Shown: one piece after another, positions 7,233 to 14,909 of the stretch
Layout: each line of letters opens with the position of its first letter
How positions within the stretch are numbered: the first letter of the stretch is position 1
From: Natronosporangium hydrolyticum
GTDB taxonomy: Bacteria; Actinomycetota; Actinomycetes; Mycobacteriales; Micromonosporaceae
Direction of reading: 5' to 3'
DNA length: 64,000 nucleotides
Assembly (NCBI RefSeq): GCF_016925615.1
Contig: NZ_CP070499.1
Span: 5,208,001 to 5,272,000 of the forward strand
Notes under the pieces: generated by a model
Seen by the model: only the letters and a program-made list of their open reading frames with translations
What the model was told of the DNA's origin: nothing
Databases searched by the model: none
Made by a program: the position numbers and the translations under genes

Positions 7233-8021
7233 ATGATGCTAGCCACGCCGACGCTGATGCCGGTGGAGGCCGCGTTCGCAACCGTGCGTCGCCGGCAGGG
7301 CGCTGAAGGTATGCGTGGCCTCGCACCTGGCCTGTTGGTGCCCGAGGGCGCCGTCGACTGGTGGCCAGCGGCCAACCTACTCCACGGCGACACCGGTCTT
7401 GATCTCGACCGGCTCCTCGGTGCCGCGGCGAGCCGGTGGGGCGCGAGCCCGCACGCGGCGGCGGCGCTCGCGTGGCGTTCCTACACGTACTGGCTGTCGC
7501 TGCCGGTGATCCTCGGCTGGGCGGTGGCCCGCCGGGTGCTGCTGGTGCACCCCGACGACGTGCAGCTCCGGTTCGGCGGCGAGCAGCAGTTGCTGCAGGT
7601 CGGCATGCGTCGACTGCGCTGGGCGGTGCTGCCCGACGACCCGTTGGCGGGTGCTGCGGCCGGCGGCGAGCTGACGGTGGTCGGCTCGGAGTCGGAGCTG
7701 CTGGGGGTGCTGCGGGCGTCGTTGCGCGAATCACACCTCGATCCGCTGTTGACGGAGGTGCAGCACCGGGTGCGGCTGGGCAGCCGGCCGCTGTGGGGTT
7801 CGCTCGCCTCGGCGGTCGCCTACGCGGTGATCCGTGGCGTGGAGGGCTCGGCGGAGACCCTGCTCGACACCGCGGGGCGGCTACTCTCCGCGCTCGACCT
7901 GACCAACCTGGTCAGCATCGACGACGGGCCGGAGGGGCTGGCGGTGCGCAGGCACACCTGCTGCCTCGCCTTCACCCTGCCGAAACCGAAGGTCTGCGCT
8001 AGCTGCTGCCTGCGCGGCTGA
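7233..8021 (+). CDS. FhuF-like (2Fe-2S) ferric-siderophore reductase
   Basis: This 262-residue protein ends in TCCLAFTLPKPKVCASCC, giving the FhuF C-terminal cluster motif CC-x10-C-x2-C (Cys243/244, 255, 258, with a further Cys259). FhuF proteins are cytoplasmic iron-sulfur proteins that reduce ferric siderophores after import. The preceding iron box fixes the biology. ATG 7233 is taken as start because it follows the box; ATG 7236 or 7260 is possible, and a leaderless or very short leader is implied. The C-terminus overlaps the convergent LuxR gene by 23 nt. Confidence 0.85.
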   Translation: MMLATPTLMPVEAAFATVRRRQGAEGMRGLAPGLLVPEGAVDWWPAANLLHGDTGLDLDRLLGAAASRWGASPHAAAALAWRSYTYWLSLPVILGWAVARRVLLVHPDDVQLRFGGEQQLLQVGMRRLRWAVLPDDPLAGAAAGGELTVVGSESELLGVLRASLRESHLDPLLTEVQHRVRLGSRPLWGSLASAVAYAVIRGVEGSAETLLDTAGRLLSALDLTNLVSIDDGPEGLAVRRHTCCLAFTLPKPKVCASCCLRG

Positions 8022-10863
8022 CCGCGCCGGCCGAGGTCGGCCCGGTGACCGCCCACGCAGCGGCGGCATCACCCCGGGCCACCCAGGCAGCGACCTGGGT
8101 GCGGCTGGACATCGCCAGCTTGGCCAGGATGTGGGAGACATGCACCGCCACCGTCTTGCGGGAGATCACCAGCCGGCGGGCGATCTCGGCGTTGGTCAAG
8201 CCCTCCCCGATCAGCACCGCCACCTCCTGCTCGCGGGCGGTGAGCGGACCGTCGTCGGCCTCGCCCGCGACCTGCGCCGGGTCGAGCCGGCGACGAAGCT
8301 CGACCAGCTGGTCGCGGCGCCACCCCGGCCACTTGGCCAGCGCGGCGTCGGCGTCCGCCAGTTGCTCCCGCGCTGCCTGGACCTGCCCCAGTCGGAGCAG
8401 GCAGCGGGCGGCGCCGACCGCGGCGGTGCCCCGGCAGGAGGGGGGCGCCGCGTGGCGTCCCGCGACGGCGGCGAGGTAGTCCGGCAGCGCCCGCTCGACC
8501 CGCCCTTCGGCCTCGGCCAGCTGCGCCTCGATCAGCAGCCGGAGCGGGTGCTCGGAGTCGTTCTGGCCCTTCTGGTCCAAGCAGCGCCGCTGTTGCAGTG
8601 GCCGCAGCTCGTCCGGGCTCAGGCCGACGGTGAGCGCCGCCGACACCTGGCAGTGCAACGCCTTGGCGCCGAGCGGCTCCTCAGGGGTCGCCAGCAGCTT
8701 CGACAGCAGCCGCCGCGCCTCCGGCAGGTCGCCCCGGTGGCAAGCGAGCTGGAAAGTGATCCCCCGCGACACTGTGCGCCACCGCCGGGCGTCCGGCCCG
8801 TCCGCGAGCAGCGCCTCGGCGGCGTCGAGGTCACCCCGCTCAAGGTAGAGCTGCGCCAGCCGACCGCGCAGATAAGCCCCCATGGTCGGGCCGGCCGGCA
8901 CCGCCAGCGGCGGGTCATGGGCCGGGTCGGTGCTGACCGCGTGCAGGTCGACCCGCTGCACCCGCTCCAGCAGGCCGATCGCGGCGTCGAGGTCTCCATC
9001 GGTGATCGCCAGCTGGGCCAGCCCCTCGGGGTAGCCGGCCGAAGCCATGCCGACGACGCCAGCGCGCTCGGCGGCGATCCGGGCCCGCTCCAGCACTTCG
9101 GCGGCGGCCGGATCGCCGGCAGGTAAGAACCAGAACAGGTTGTGCCAGCCCCGCGCCGCCTCCAGGAAACAGCCGGCGGCTTCGGAGTCCGCGGCGACCT
9201 CAGCGAGTAACCGCTGCCCCTGCTCCGCGCTGTCCGGGTGGCACACCAGCGCGCTGCCCTTCTCCAGCAGCGCCAGCCGGCAAACCGCCTTGAGGTCGTG
9301 CTGCGCTGCCACCGCATAGGCCCGGTCGGCCCAGTCGACCGCCCGGTCGTGCTCACCGCGGAGCATGTACGACTGGGCGACCGCCGCCATCGCCTTCGCC
9401 CGCATCTTGCCGTCCGGCAGCACCTCGGAGAGCGCCTGCACCTGGGCTGTGTATTCGGCCATCTCGGTCGGCTCGCCGCGCTCCCAGGCCACCCGGATCA
9501 GCTGGGTCAGCGCCGCCACCCGACTACCGTCGTCGCTGGTGGCGCGGAGCGCCCGGGCCGAGTGCCGGTGGGCGTCGTCGATGTATCCGGCCCGCCAGGC
9601 CGCCGCCCCGGCCAACACCAGCAGGGGAAAATCGTCGGGGGCCTCGGCCAGCCCCAACTCGGCCAGGATCAGGGCGGCGTACGCCGAGCCGGCGGCGAGT
9701 CGTTCGGTGGCTCCCCGGCGGGCCGCGTCGATCAGATCGTCGTACCGGCCGGCGCCGCGGGCGTGGGCTGCGACCGCCGCCAGATCCGGGTCCGGGCTGG
9801 CCTGCAACTCTGCCAACGCCGCCTCGTGGATCCGGCGACGCTGCCGGCCGAGCATCTCCCCGGTGACCGCCTCCCGGGTCAGGGTGTGCCGGAACCCGAA
9901 CAGGTCTTCCTCCACCTCGACCAGCAGGCCACGGTGGACCAGGTCACCTAGCGCGGCGAGCATGGTCGACTCGGCCAGCCCGGTGACCGTGGCGAGCAGG
10001 TCGAACGAGACCCGACTGCCGAGCACCGCCGCGGCCTCGACCACCTGCCGTTGCTGGTCGGCGAGCCCGTCGAGTTGGCTGCGCAGCACCTCGGCGAGAT
10101 TCCACGGCAGCGGCTGGTGACCGATCTCATCGAGGTCGGTGTCGCCGGCGGCCTTGAGCAGCTCTTCCAGGAAGAACGGGTTGCCACCGGTGCGGTCGTG
10201 CAGGGTCGAGACGGTGCGCCGGCCCGGGGCGCGGCCATACACCGCGGCGAGGAAGCTCGCGGTGCCGGCCGGGGTGAGCCGAGTCAGCCGCAGGTGGGTG
10301 ACGCCGCGGCGGCGGTCGAGCCGCTCCAGCAGCACCGCCAGCGGGTGGCGGCGGCTGAGCTCCTCCGGGCGGTAGGTGCCGACCAGCAGCAACGGGCCGG
10401 TGGTGACCTCTTCCAGCTGCTCGAAGACGGCCAGGCTCTCCGGGTCGGCCCAGTGCAGATCGTCCACGATCAACAGCGCCGGGCCGGTGCCCACCACGCT
10501 GCGCAGCAACGCCACCGCCGCCGCCGGCCGGTGCATCGGGTCGGCGGCGCGCAGCTGCTTGACCAGCTCGTCGTCGGCGTCGGGCACCAGGTCGAGGACG
10601 AGCTGATACGGCTGGCCGGCGCCGCCGGGGTCGGCCTGGCTCAACAGCCGACGGGTGCCCGGGGGCACACAGGTCGCCAGCTCCGAGGCGAGCCGGGTCT
10701 TGCCGATGCCCGGCTCACCACCGATCAGGGCGATCGCAGGCTGGGTCGCCTCGGTGGCGATCCGGCGCAGCTGCGCCAGCTCCGAGTCCCGGCCCACCAT
10801 CACCGGGCTCAGTCCCGATCGGGAGACCAGCATGGCGGCAACATTACCGACCGGGGCGGACAT
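7999..10863 (-). CDS. Large LuxR-family ATPase regulator (MalT/LAL type)
   Basis: This protein of about 954 residues begins with MVGRDSELAQLRRIA, then an AAA/STAND ATPase with Walker A GGEPGIGKTRLA and Walker B LLIVDDLHWAD, a long Ala/Leu-rich TPR-like middle and a C-terminal LuxR helix-turn-helix (LTAREQEVAVLIGEGLTNAE with VSRKT-type recognition helix). It is an ATP-driven transcription activator of the LAL class. The start is uncertain: 10863, 10833 or 10800 all precede the conserved domain. A perfect 14-bp palindrome lies upstream at 11169. The controlled genes are not evident; LAL regulators often sit with antibiotic or carbohydrate clusters, and none is seen here. Confidence 0.87.
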   Translation of the reverse strand: MSAPVGNVAAMLVSRSGLSPVMVGRDSELAQLRRIATEATQPAIALIGGEPGIGKTRLASELATCVPPGTRRLLSQADPGGAGQPYQLVLDLVPDADDELVKQLRAADPMHRPAAAVALLRSVVGTGPALLIVDDLHWADPESLAVFEQLEEVTTGPLLLVGTYRPEELSRRHPLAVLLERLDRRRGVTHLRLTRLTPAGTASFLAAVYGRAPGRRTVSTLHDRTGGNPFFLEELLKAAGDTDLDEIGHQPLPWNLAEVLRSQLDGLADQQRQVVEAAAVLGSRVSFDLLATVTGLAESTMLAALGDLVHRGLLVEVEEDLFGFRHTLTREAVTGEMLGRQRRRIHEAALAELQASPDPDLAAVAAHARGAGRYDDLIDAARRGATERLAAGSAYAALILAELGLAEAPDDFPLLVLAGAAAWRAGYIDDAHRHSARALRATSDDGSRVAALTQLIRVAWERGEPTEMAEYTAQVQALSEVLPDGKMRAKAMAAVAQSYMLRGEHDRAVDWADRAYAVAAQHDLKAVCRLALLEKGSALVCHPDSAEQGQRLLAEVAADSEAAGCFLEAARGWHNLFWFLPAGDPAAAEVLERARIAAERAGVVGMASAGYPEGLAQLAITDGDLDAAIGLLERVQRVDLHAVSTDPAHDPPLAVPAGPTMGAYLRGRLAQLYLERGDLDAAEALLADGPDARRWRTVSRGITFQLACHRGDLPEARRLLSKLLATPEEPLGAKALHCQVSAALTVGLSPDELRPLQQRRCLDQKGQNDSEHPLRLLIEAQLAEAEGRVERALPDYLAAVAGRHAAPPSCRGTAAVGAARCLLRLGQVQAAREQLADADAALAKWPGWRRDQLVELRRRLDPAQVAGEADDGPLTAREQEVAVLIGEGLTNAEIARRLVISRKTVAVHVSHILAKLAMSSRTQVAAWVARGDAAAAWAVTGPTSAGAVSRAGSS

Positions 10864-11168
10864 CGACGGCTGGTTTTCTGCCTGGCTCAACTCTGCGCCC
10901 TTGGAACGCTCACTAGGCCGGGTCGCTGCGGCGGGGCCAGTGCCGCCACCGGATCTTCGACGATCGCCCCGGCCAGCGGGCACGTCGATAAGACTGGGCG
11001 GCCGCGACCAGCTCCTGGTGGTGCACCTGGGCGAGCAGCTGGGCATGTTCGGGTAGCAGCGTCATGTCACCAACGGTCGCCGCTGGCGCGGGCGATGACA
11101 TCGGACGGAATCGGTAACTTCCCGCGCCGGCCGCCGCCCAGTCGTGGTAGGTATCTGCGCTCCCACCG

Positions 11169-11182
11169 ATAGGTATACCTAT
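11169..11182. promoter_or_regulatory. Perfect 14-bp palindrome, candidate operator
   Basis: ATAGGTATACCTAT is self-complementary, and a related TAGGTATC lies about 20 bp away at 11148. The site stands upstream of the LuxR/AAA regulator on its template orientation and is AT-rich for this genome. It could be an operator for that gene. No family consensus is recognised. Confidence 0.35.
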
Positions 11183-11193
11183 GACCGGTCTAA

Positions 11194-11213
11194 CACCGGG
11201 CGCCCGCCCGGTG
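11194..11213 (-). terminator. Hairpin terminator after FMN reductase operon
   Basis: CACCGGGC (11194-11201) pairs with GCCCGGTG (11206-11213) across a 4-nt loop, about 100 bp past the reductase stop. TAA/TTA flanks lengthen the stem imperfectly. It is a typical GC-rich actinobacterial terminator without a long T-tract. Confidence 0.5.
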
Positions 11214-11314
11214 GTTACGCAGTGAGCGCCAGCCCGCGCAGCACGAGGTGGATGCCGAGGATGAGCGAGCCCTCGCCGCTGCCGTAGCGATCCGGCGCTT
11301 GCGGGCCGGCGCGG

Positions 11315-12040
11315 TCACCGATCCGAGGCGCGGGGCGGCAGCGCGCCCCCCGCGGCGAGCCGCATCAGGTCCGAGTCGAGGTCCACCTCGTACTCGGTGC
11401 CGCCGGCGCTGCCGAACTGATGCTGGTAGCTACGCCAGCCCTCCTCCTTCAGCTGCCGGGCGAACCCGCTCGCCATCAGCAGCACCAGCTCCAGCGCCGC
11501 CCGGTCGACCCGGGCACCCAACGCGGCGTCGTTCCAGTCCTCCGACGCGGCGAACAGCGACGTCGGCACCGGCAACGCCCGCAGGTACGCGAAGAGCGGC
11601 CGGAGCTGCTCGTCGACGACGAGCGCGTGCCGGGCGGTGCCCGCGGTGGCGGCCAGGATCACCGGCTTACCGATGACCAGGTCGTCGTCGAGCACATGCC
11701 AGAACGAGGTGAACAACCCACTGGCGCCGGCCTTGTAGACCGGGGTGCTGGCGATGATCCCGTCGGCCTTACTCAACGCGGCGACCGCGCTGCCCAGCCG
11801 CGGCCCGAGCAGCGGCGAGGTCAACGCCGAGGCGATCTCGGTCGCTAGTTCCCGCAGGTCGATCACGGTGGTGTCCACCTGCTGTCCGCGTTCGGCGGCG
11901 ATCGCCGCGACCCGGCCAGCGGCCTGTTCGGAGAGCAGTCGGGTCGACGACGGATCGCCCGCGCCAGCGCTCACCACCACCAGCGCGAGCGGGGCATCCT
12001 CAGACTGGGAGGTCGGCTCGCCGGTCGGCTCGGTAGTCAT
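11315..12040 (-). CDS. LLM-partnered NADPH-dependent FMN reductase, CE1759 type
   Basis: This 241-residue flavodoxin-fold reductase (SsuE-like) has LALVVVSAGAGDPSSTRLLSEQ as phosphate-binding region and ADGIIASTPVYKAGASGLF as flavin-site motif. It supplies reduced FMN to a partner monooxygenase. AGGAGG precedes ATG 12040, whose first bases overlap the MarR stop (ATGA), so translation is coupled. The gene order MarR - reductase with the luciferase-like monooxygenase immediately upstream is the known CE1758/CE1759 pairing of actinobacteria. The physiological substrate is unknown. Confidence 0.88.
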   Translation of the reverse strand: MTTEPTGEPTSQSEDAPLALVVVSAGAGDPSSTRLLSEQAAGRVAAIAAERGQQVDTTVIDLRELATEIASALTSPLLGPRLGSAVAALSKADGIIASTPVYKAGASGLFTSFWHVLDDDLVIGKPVILAATAGTARHALVVDEQLRPLFAYLRALPVPTSLFAASEDWNDAALGARVDRAALELVLLMASGFARQLKEEGWRSYQHQFGSAGGTEYEVDLDSDLMRLAAGGALPPRASDR

Positions 12041-12504
12041 AGTCCCTGGTCCTCCTGGTTTGTCGAGCGACCGGCGGTGGCCGGCTGGGCCGCCAACCGG
12101 CGGCAGAGCGACGCCAGCTGGGTCAGCTCGTCGGCGCTCAACGGCCCGGTCAGGGCGGCGGCGACGCTGCGCGCGTGCTGCCGCCCGACCTGCCGCTGCT
12201 GCGCCTGACCCGCCTCGGTCAACGACAGCAGCACCCCGCGGCCGTCCCCGGGGTCGGCGCTGCGCTGCACCAGCCCGCGGGAGACCAGCCGCTCCACCAT
12301 CCGGGACAACGCCGGCTGGCTCAGCAGCACATGCCGGTGCAGCTCGCCGAGCCGGATCGGCGCCGGGCACTTCGACAGCGTGTAGAGCACGTCGTACTCC
12401 CGCATCGAGACCTCGGTCCAGATGTCTTCGGCGGCGAACTCCTTCATCAGCGTCGCGTGCGCGCGCAGCAGCGCCTCCCAGGCGTTGTTGGCCAGCGTGC
12501 TCAT
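12037..12504 (-). CDS. MarR-family transcriptional regulator
   Basis: This 155-residue winged-helix repressor has the core RLGELHRHVLLSQPALSRMV, the wing SADPGDGRGVLLSLTEAG and dimerising terminal helices. It sits between the monooxygenase (7 nt gap) and the FMN reductase (4-nt overlap) in one minus-strand operon, so it probably autoregulates the flavoenzyme pair in response to an aromatic or phenolic effector. A candidate half-palindromic operator lies at 13731-13742. Confidence 0.9.
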   Translation of the reverse strand: MSTLANNAWEALLRAHATLMKEFAAEDIWTEVSMREYDVLYTLSKCPAPIRLGELHRHVLLSQPALSRMVERLVSRGLVQRSADPGDGRGVLLSLTEAGQAQQRQVGRQHARSVAAALTGPLSADELTQLASLCRRLAAQPATAGRSTNQEDQGL

Positions 12505-12511
12505 GCCGGCC

Positions 12512-13699
12512 TCACCGGGTCGGGTAGGACGCGCGTACCGACGCGTCGGTGTCCTGGTACGGCGCGCCGCCGGTGACGTTGTCCCCCCGGTTCGGGTTGG
12601 GGCGCGGCTGCCGCGCCGGCTGGTCGCCGTACTTCGCCGCCACCAGCCGCTGGTGGGTCGGGGCCGGCGGAGTAGCCGGATCCTGCCGGGCGGCGATCTC
12701 CTTACGCAGCACCGGGACCACCTCGGACCCGAGCAGTTCGATCTGGTCGAGGACGGTGCCCAACGGCAGCCCCGCGTGATCGATCAGGAACAGCTGCCGC
12801 TGGTAGTCACCGAAGTGCTCCCGGAAGGTCAGAGTCTTGTCGATGACCTCCTGCGGGCTGCCCACCGACAGCGGCGTCAGCTCGGTGAACTCCTCCATGG
12901 ACGGCCCGTGCCCGTACACCGGGGCCTCGTTGAAGTACGGCCGGAACTCCCGCCAGGCGTCCTGCGACCGCTTGGCGAGGTATGCCTGGCCGCCCAGCCC
13001 GACGATCGCCTGCTGCTCGGTGCCGTGGCCATAGTGGGCGTACCGCTGCCGGTAGAACCGGATCAGCCGCATGTAGTGCTCCTTCGGCCAGAAGATGTGG
13101 TTGGCGAAGAAGCCGTTGCCGTAGTAGGCCGCCTGCTCGGCGATCTCCGGGGTACGGATCGAGCCGTGCCACACGAACGGGGGCACCCCGTCGAGCGGGC
13201 GCGGGGTCGAGGTGAAGCCCTGCAGCGGGGTGCGGAAGCTGCCCTGCCAGTCCACCACGTCATCCCGCCACAGCTGGTGTAGCAGGTTGTAGTTCTCCAG
13301 CGCCAGCGCGAGCCCTTGACTGATGTCCTGACCGAACCACGGATACACCGGCGCGGTGTTGCCCCGGCCGAGCATCAGGTCGACCCGGCCGCCGGCCAGG
13401 TGCTGCAGCATCGCGTACTCCTCGGCGATCCGCACCGGGTCGTTGGTGGTGATGAGCGTGGTAGCGGTGGTGAGGATCAACCGTTGCGTGGTGGCTGCGA
13501 TGTACGCGAGCAGGGTGGTGGGCGAGGAGGAGACGAACGGCGGGTTGTGGTGCTCGCCGACCGCGAAGACGTCGAGCCCGACCTCCTCGGCCCGCTGTGC
13601 GCTCTTGACGATCGCGTCGATCCGCTCGGCCTCGCTCGGCGTGTAGCCGGAGACCGGGTCGCTGGTGATGTCACTCACCGAGAAGATGCCGAACTGCAT
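12512..13699 (-). CDS. Luciferase-like FMN-dependent monooxygenase, CE1758 family
   Basis: This 395-residue LLM-class flavoenzyme starts MQFGIFSVSDIT after GGAGGGAGC. Family markers include GLDVFAVGEHHNPPF, TTATTLITTNDPVRIAEEYA and the loop GRGNTAPVYPWFG. It is predicted to be a TIM-barrel monooxygenase that uses FMNH2 delivered by the downstream reductase. The Pro/Arg-rich C-terminal tail after about residue 350 is outside the barrel and looks disordered. The substrate is unknown; the dedicated MarR gene suggests a xenobiotic or redox-active metabolite. Confidence 0.9.
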   Translation of the reverse strand: MQFGIFSVSDITSDPVSGYTPSEAERIDAIVKSAQRAEEVGLDVFAVGEHHNPPFVSSSPTTLLAYIAATTQRLILTTATTLITTNDPVRIAEEYAMLQHLAGGRVDLMLGRGNTAPVYPWFGQDISQGLALALENYNLLHQLWRDDVVDWQGSFRTPLQGFTSTPRPLDGVPPFVWHGSIRTPEIAEQAAYYGNGFFANHIFWPKEHYMRLIRFYRQRYAHYGHGTEQQAIVGLGGQAYLAKRSQDAWREFRPYFNEAPVYGHGPSMEEFTELTPLSVGSPQEVIDKTLTFREHFGDYQRQLFLIDHAGLPLGTVLDQIELLGSEVVPVLRKEIAARQDPATPPAPTHQRLVAAKYGDQPARQPRPNPNRGDNVTGGAPYQDTDASVRASYPTR

Positions 13700-13730
13700 G
13701 GCGCGCTCCCTCCAGCTGCACCGAGATTTC

Positions 13731-13742
13731 ATGCGTTTGCAT
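13731..13742. promoter_or_regulatory. Candidate MarR operator
   Basis: ATGCGTTTGCAT has 4-bp inverted arms (ATGC/GCAT) and lies about 32 bp upstream of the monooxygenase ATG in a short AT-richer patch. It continues into TTGCATCTAGTACAA. The position fits a repressor site for the operon. The assignment is weak because the arms are short. Confidence 0.3.
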
Positions 13743-13893
13743 CTAGTACAACCGGCCCCGGCCGGGGGATATTCCGCGCCGACCTCGCACCCGACTGTAC
13801 GTCGACTGGATCACTGTTCGTCACCTGCCAGACGCCCAGCGCCACTAACGTTCGCCGGGACACCGCCCAAACGACTCGGCTTGGCAGGTCAAC

Positions 13894-14898
13894 ATGGCGT
13901 CTGTCCCGGAAGTCAGCGTGATCGTCCCGACCCGGTCCCGACCCGCGCTGGTCTGCCGCGCGGTTCGCGGCGCGCTCGCGCAGACGGTCACGAACATCGA
14001 GGTCATCGTGGTGGTCGACGGACCGGACCAGGAGACCATCGGGGCGCTCTCCGCGATCCGCGACCACCGGGTACGGGCCGTGGAGCTGCCCGCTCCCGGA
14101 GGTGCCCCGACCGCCCGCAACCACGGGGTACGACTCGCCCGCGCCGCCTGGACCGCGCTGCTCGACGATGATGACGAGTGGCTGCCGGAGAAGCTCGCGG
14201 TCCAGCTGAAGCTCGCTGCCGCGACCTCCGTACCGACCCCCATCGTGGCGAGCCGGCTGATCAACCGCACCCCGCGCGCCGACCTGGTGGTCCCCCGGCG
14301 GCTACCCGACCCCGACCAGCCGATCAGCGAATATCTCACGGTCCGGCACGGCCTGTTCCACGGCGACGGCTTCGTCCAGACCTCCACCATACTCACCCCG
14401 ACCGAGCTGCTGCGGCGGGTGCCGTTCATCCCCGAGCTGCGGAGGTTGCAGGAGCTGGACTGGACGCTCCGGGCGGTCCAGCACGACGGCGTGGCCCTGA
14501 TCGTCGCACCCGAACCGCTCGTGATCTGGAACACCGACGAGGATCGGCCTCGTATCACCTTCGACTCTCCCTGGGAAGAGTCGCTCGGCTGGCTGCAGCG
14601 CAGCCGGCCGTTGTTCACAAGACGGGCGTACGCAGCGATCACCATGAGTGTGATCAGCTCGATGGCCGCCCCCACCCGCAGCGTCACCGCATTCCGGACG
14701 CTACTGCGCGAAGCGCGCCGTCATGGCCAGCCCGGGGCGTTGGACTACTTGACCTTTCTGCAGATCTGGCTGACCCCCGCGCAGCTACGGCGCAGGGTGC
14801 GGGACCTGATGTTGAAGCGGCGGCGCCCAGCTGGCGGCACGCTCGCCGACCGCCCGGCGGCACCGGCCGAACCGCTCGCCGGCCGCCGGGCGGATTAG
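13894..14898 (+). CDS. Family 2 glycosyltransferase
   Basis: This 334-residue protein has the GT-A fold signature VSVIVPTRSRPALVCRAVRG, a nucleotide-sugar loop GGAPTARNHGVRLA and the metal-binding acidic run LLDDDDEWLPEKL. No membrane helix is obvious, so it is probably cytoplasmic or peripheral. It converges with a second GT2 gene 11 bp away, so a local cell-surface or glycan role is likely. Donor and acceptor cannot be predicted. Confidence 0.87.
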   Translation: MASVPEVSVIVPTRSRPALVCRAVRGALAQTVTNIEVIVVVDGPDQETIGALSAIRDHRVRAVELPAPGGAPTARNHGVRLARAAWTALLDDDDEWLPEKLAVQLKLAAATSVPTPIVASRLINRTPRADLVVPRRLPDPDQPISEYLTVRHGLFHGDGFVQTSTILTPTELLRRVPFIPELRRLQELDWTLRAVQHDGVALIVAPEPLVIWNTDEDRPRITFDSPWEESLGWLQRSRPLFTRRAYAAITMSVISSMAAPTRSVTAFRTLLREARRHGQPGALDYLTFLQIWLTPAQLRRRVRDLMLKRRRPAGGTLADRPAAPAEPLAGRRAD

Positions 14899-14909
14899 CA
14901 CCGTCCGGG

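Larger units (their letters stand above)
10864..11314. other. Intergenic region between LuxR regulator and FMN reductase operon
   Basis: This 451-bp stretch has no supported gene. It contains a strong hairpin (11194-11213) that probably ends the FMN reductase transcript and the 14-bp palindrome at 11169-11182 upstream of the LuxR gene. A short alternative frame at about 11220-11310 reads plausibly as a protein C-terminus (YGSGEGSLILGIHLVLRG) but has no start of its own. Confidence 0.5.

Noticed and set aside
11220-11310. Short minus-strand peptide resembling a protein C-terminus (YGSGEGSLILGIHLVLRG).
   Set aside because: No start codon or ribosome site; it overlaps the reductase end in another frame. 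A frameshift remnant is possible but unsupported.
13731-13751. Extended TTG-N9-CAA reading of the MarR operator.
   Set aside because: Symmetry breaks in the middle (only 4 of 7 pairs match), so just the shorter palindrome is reported.
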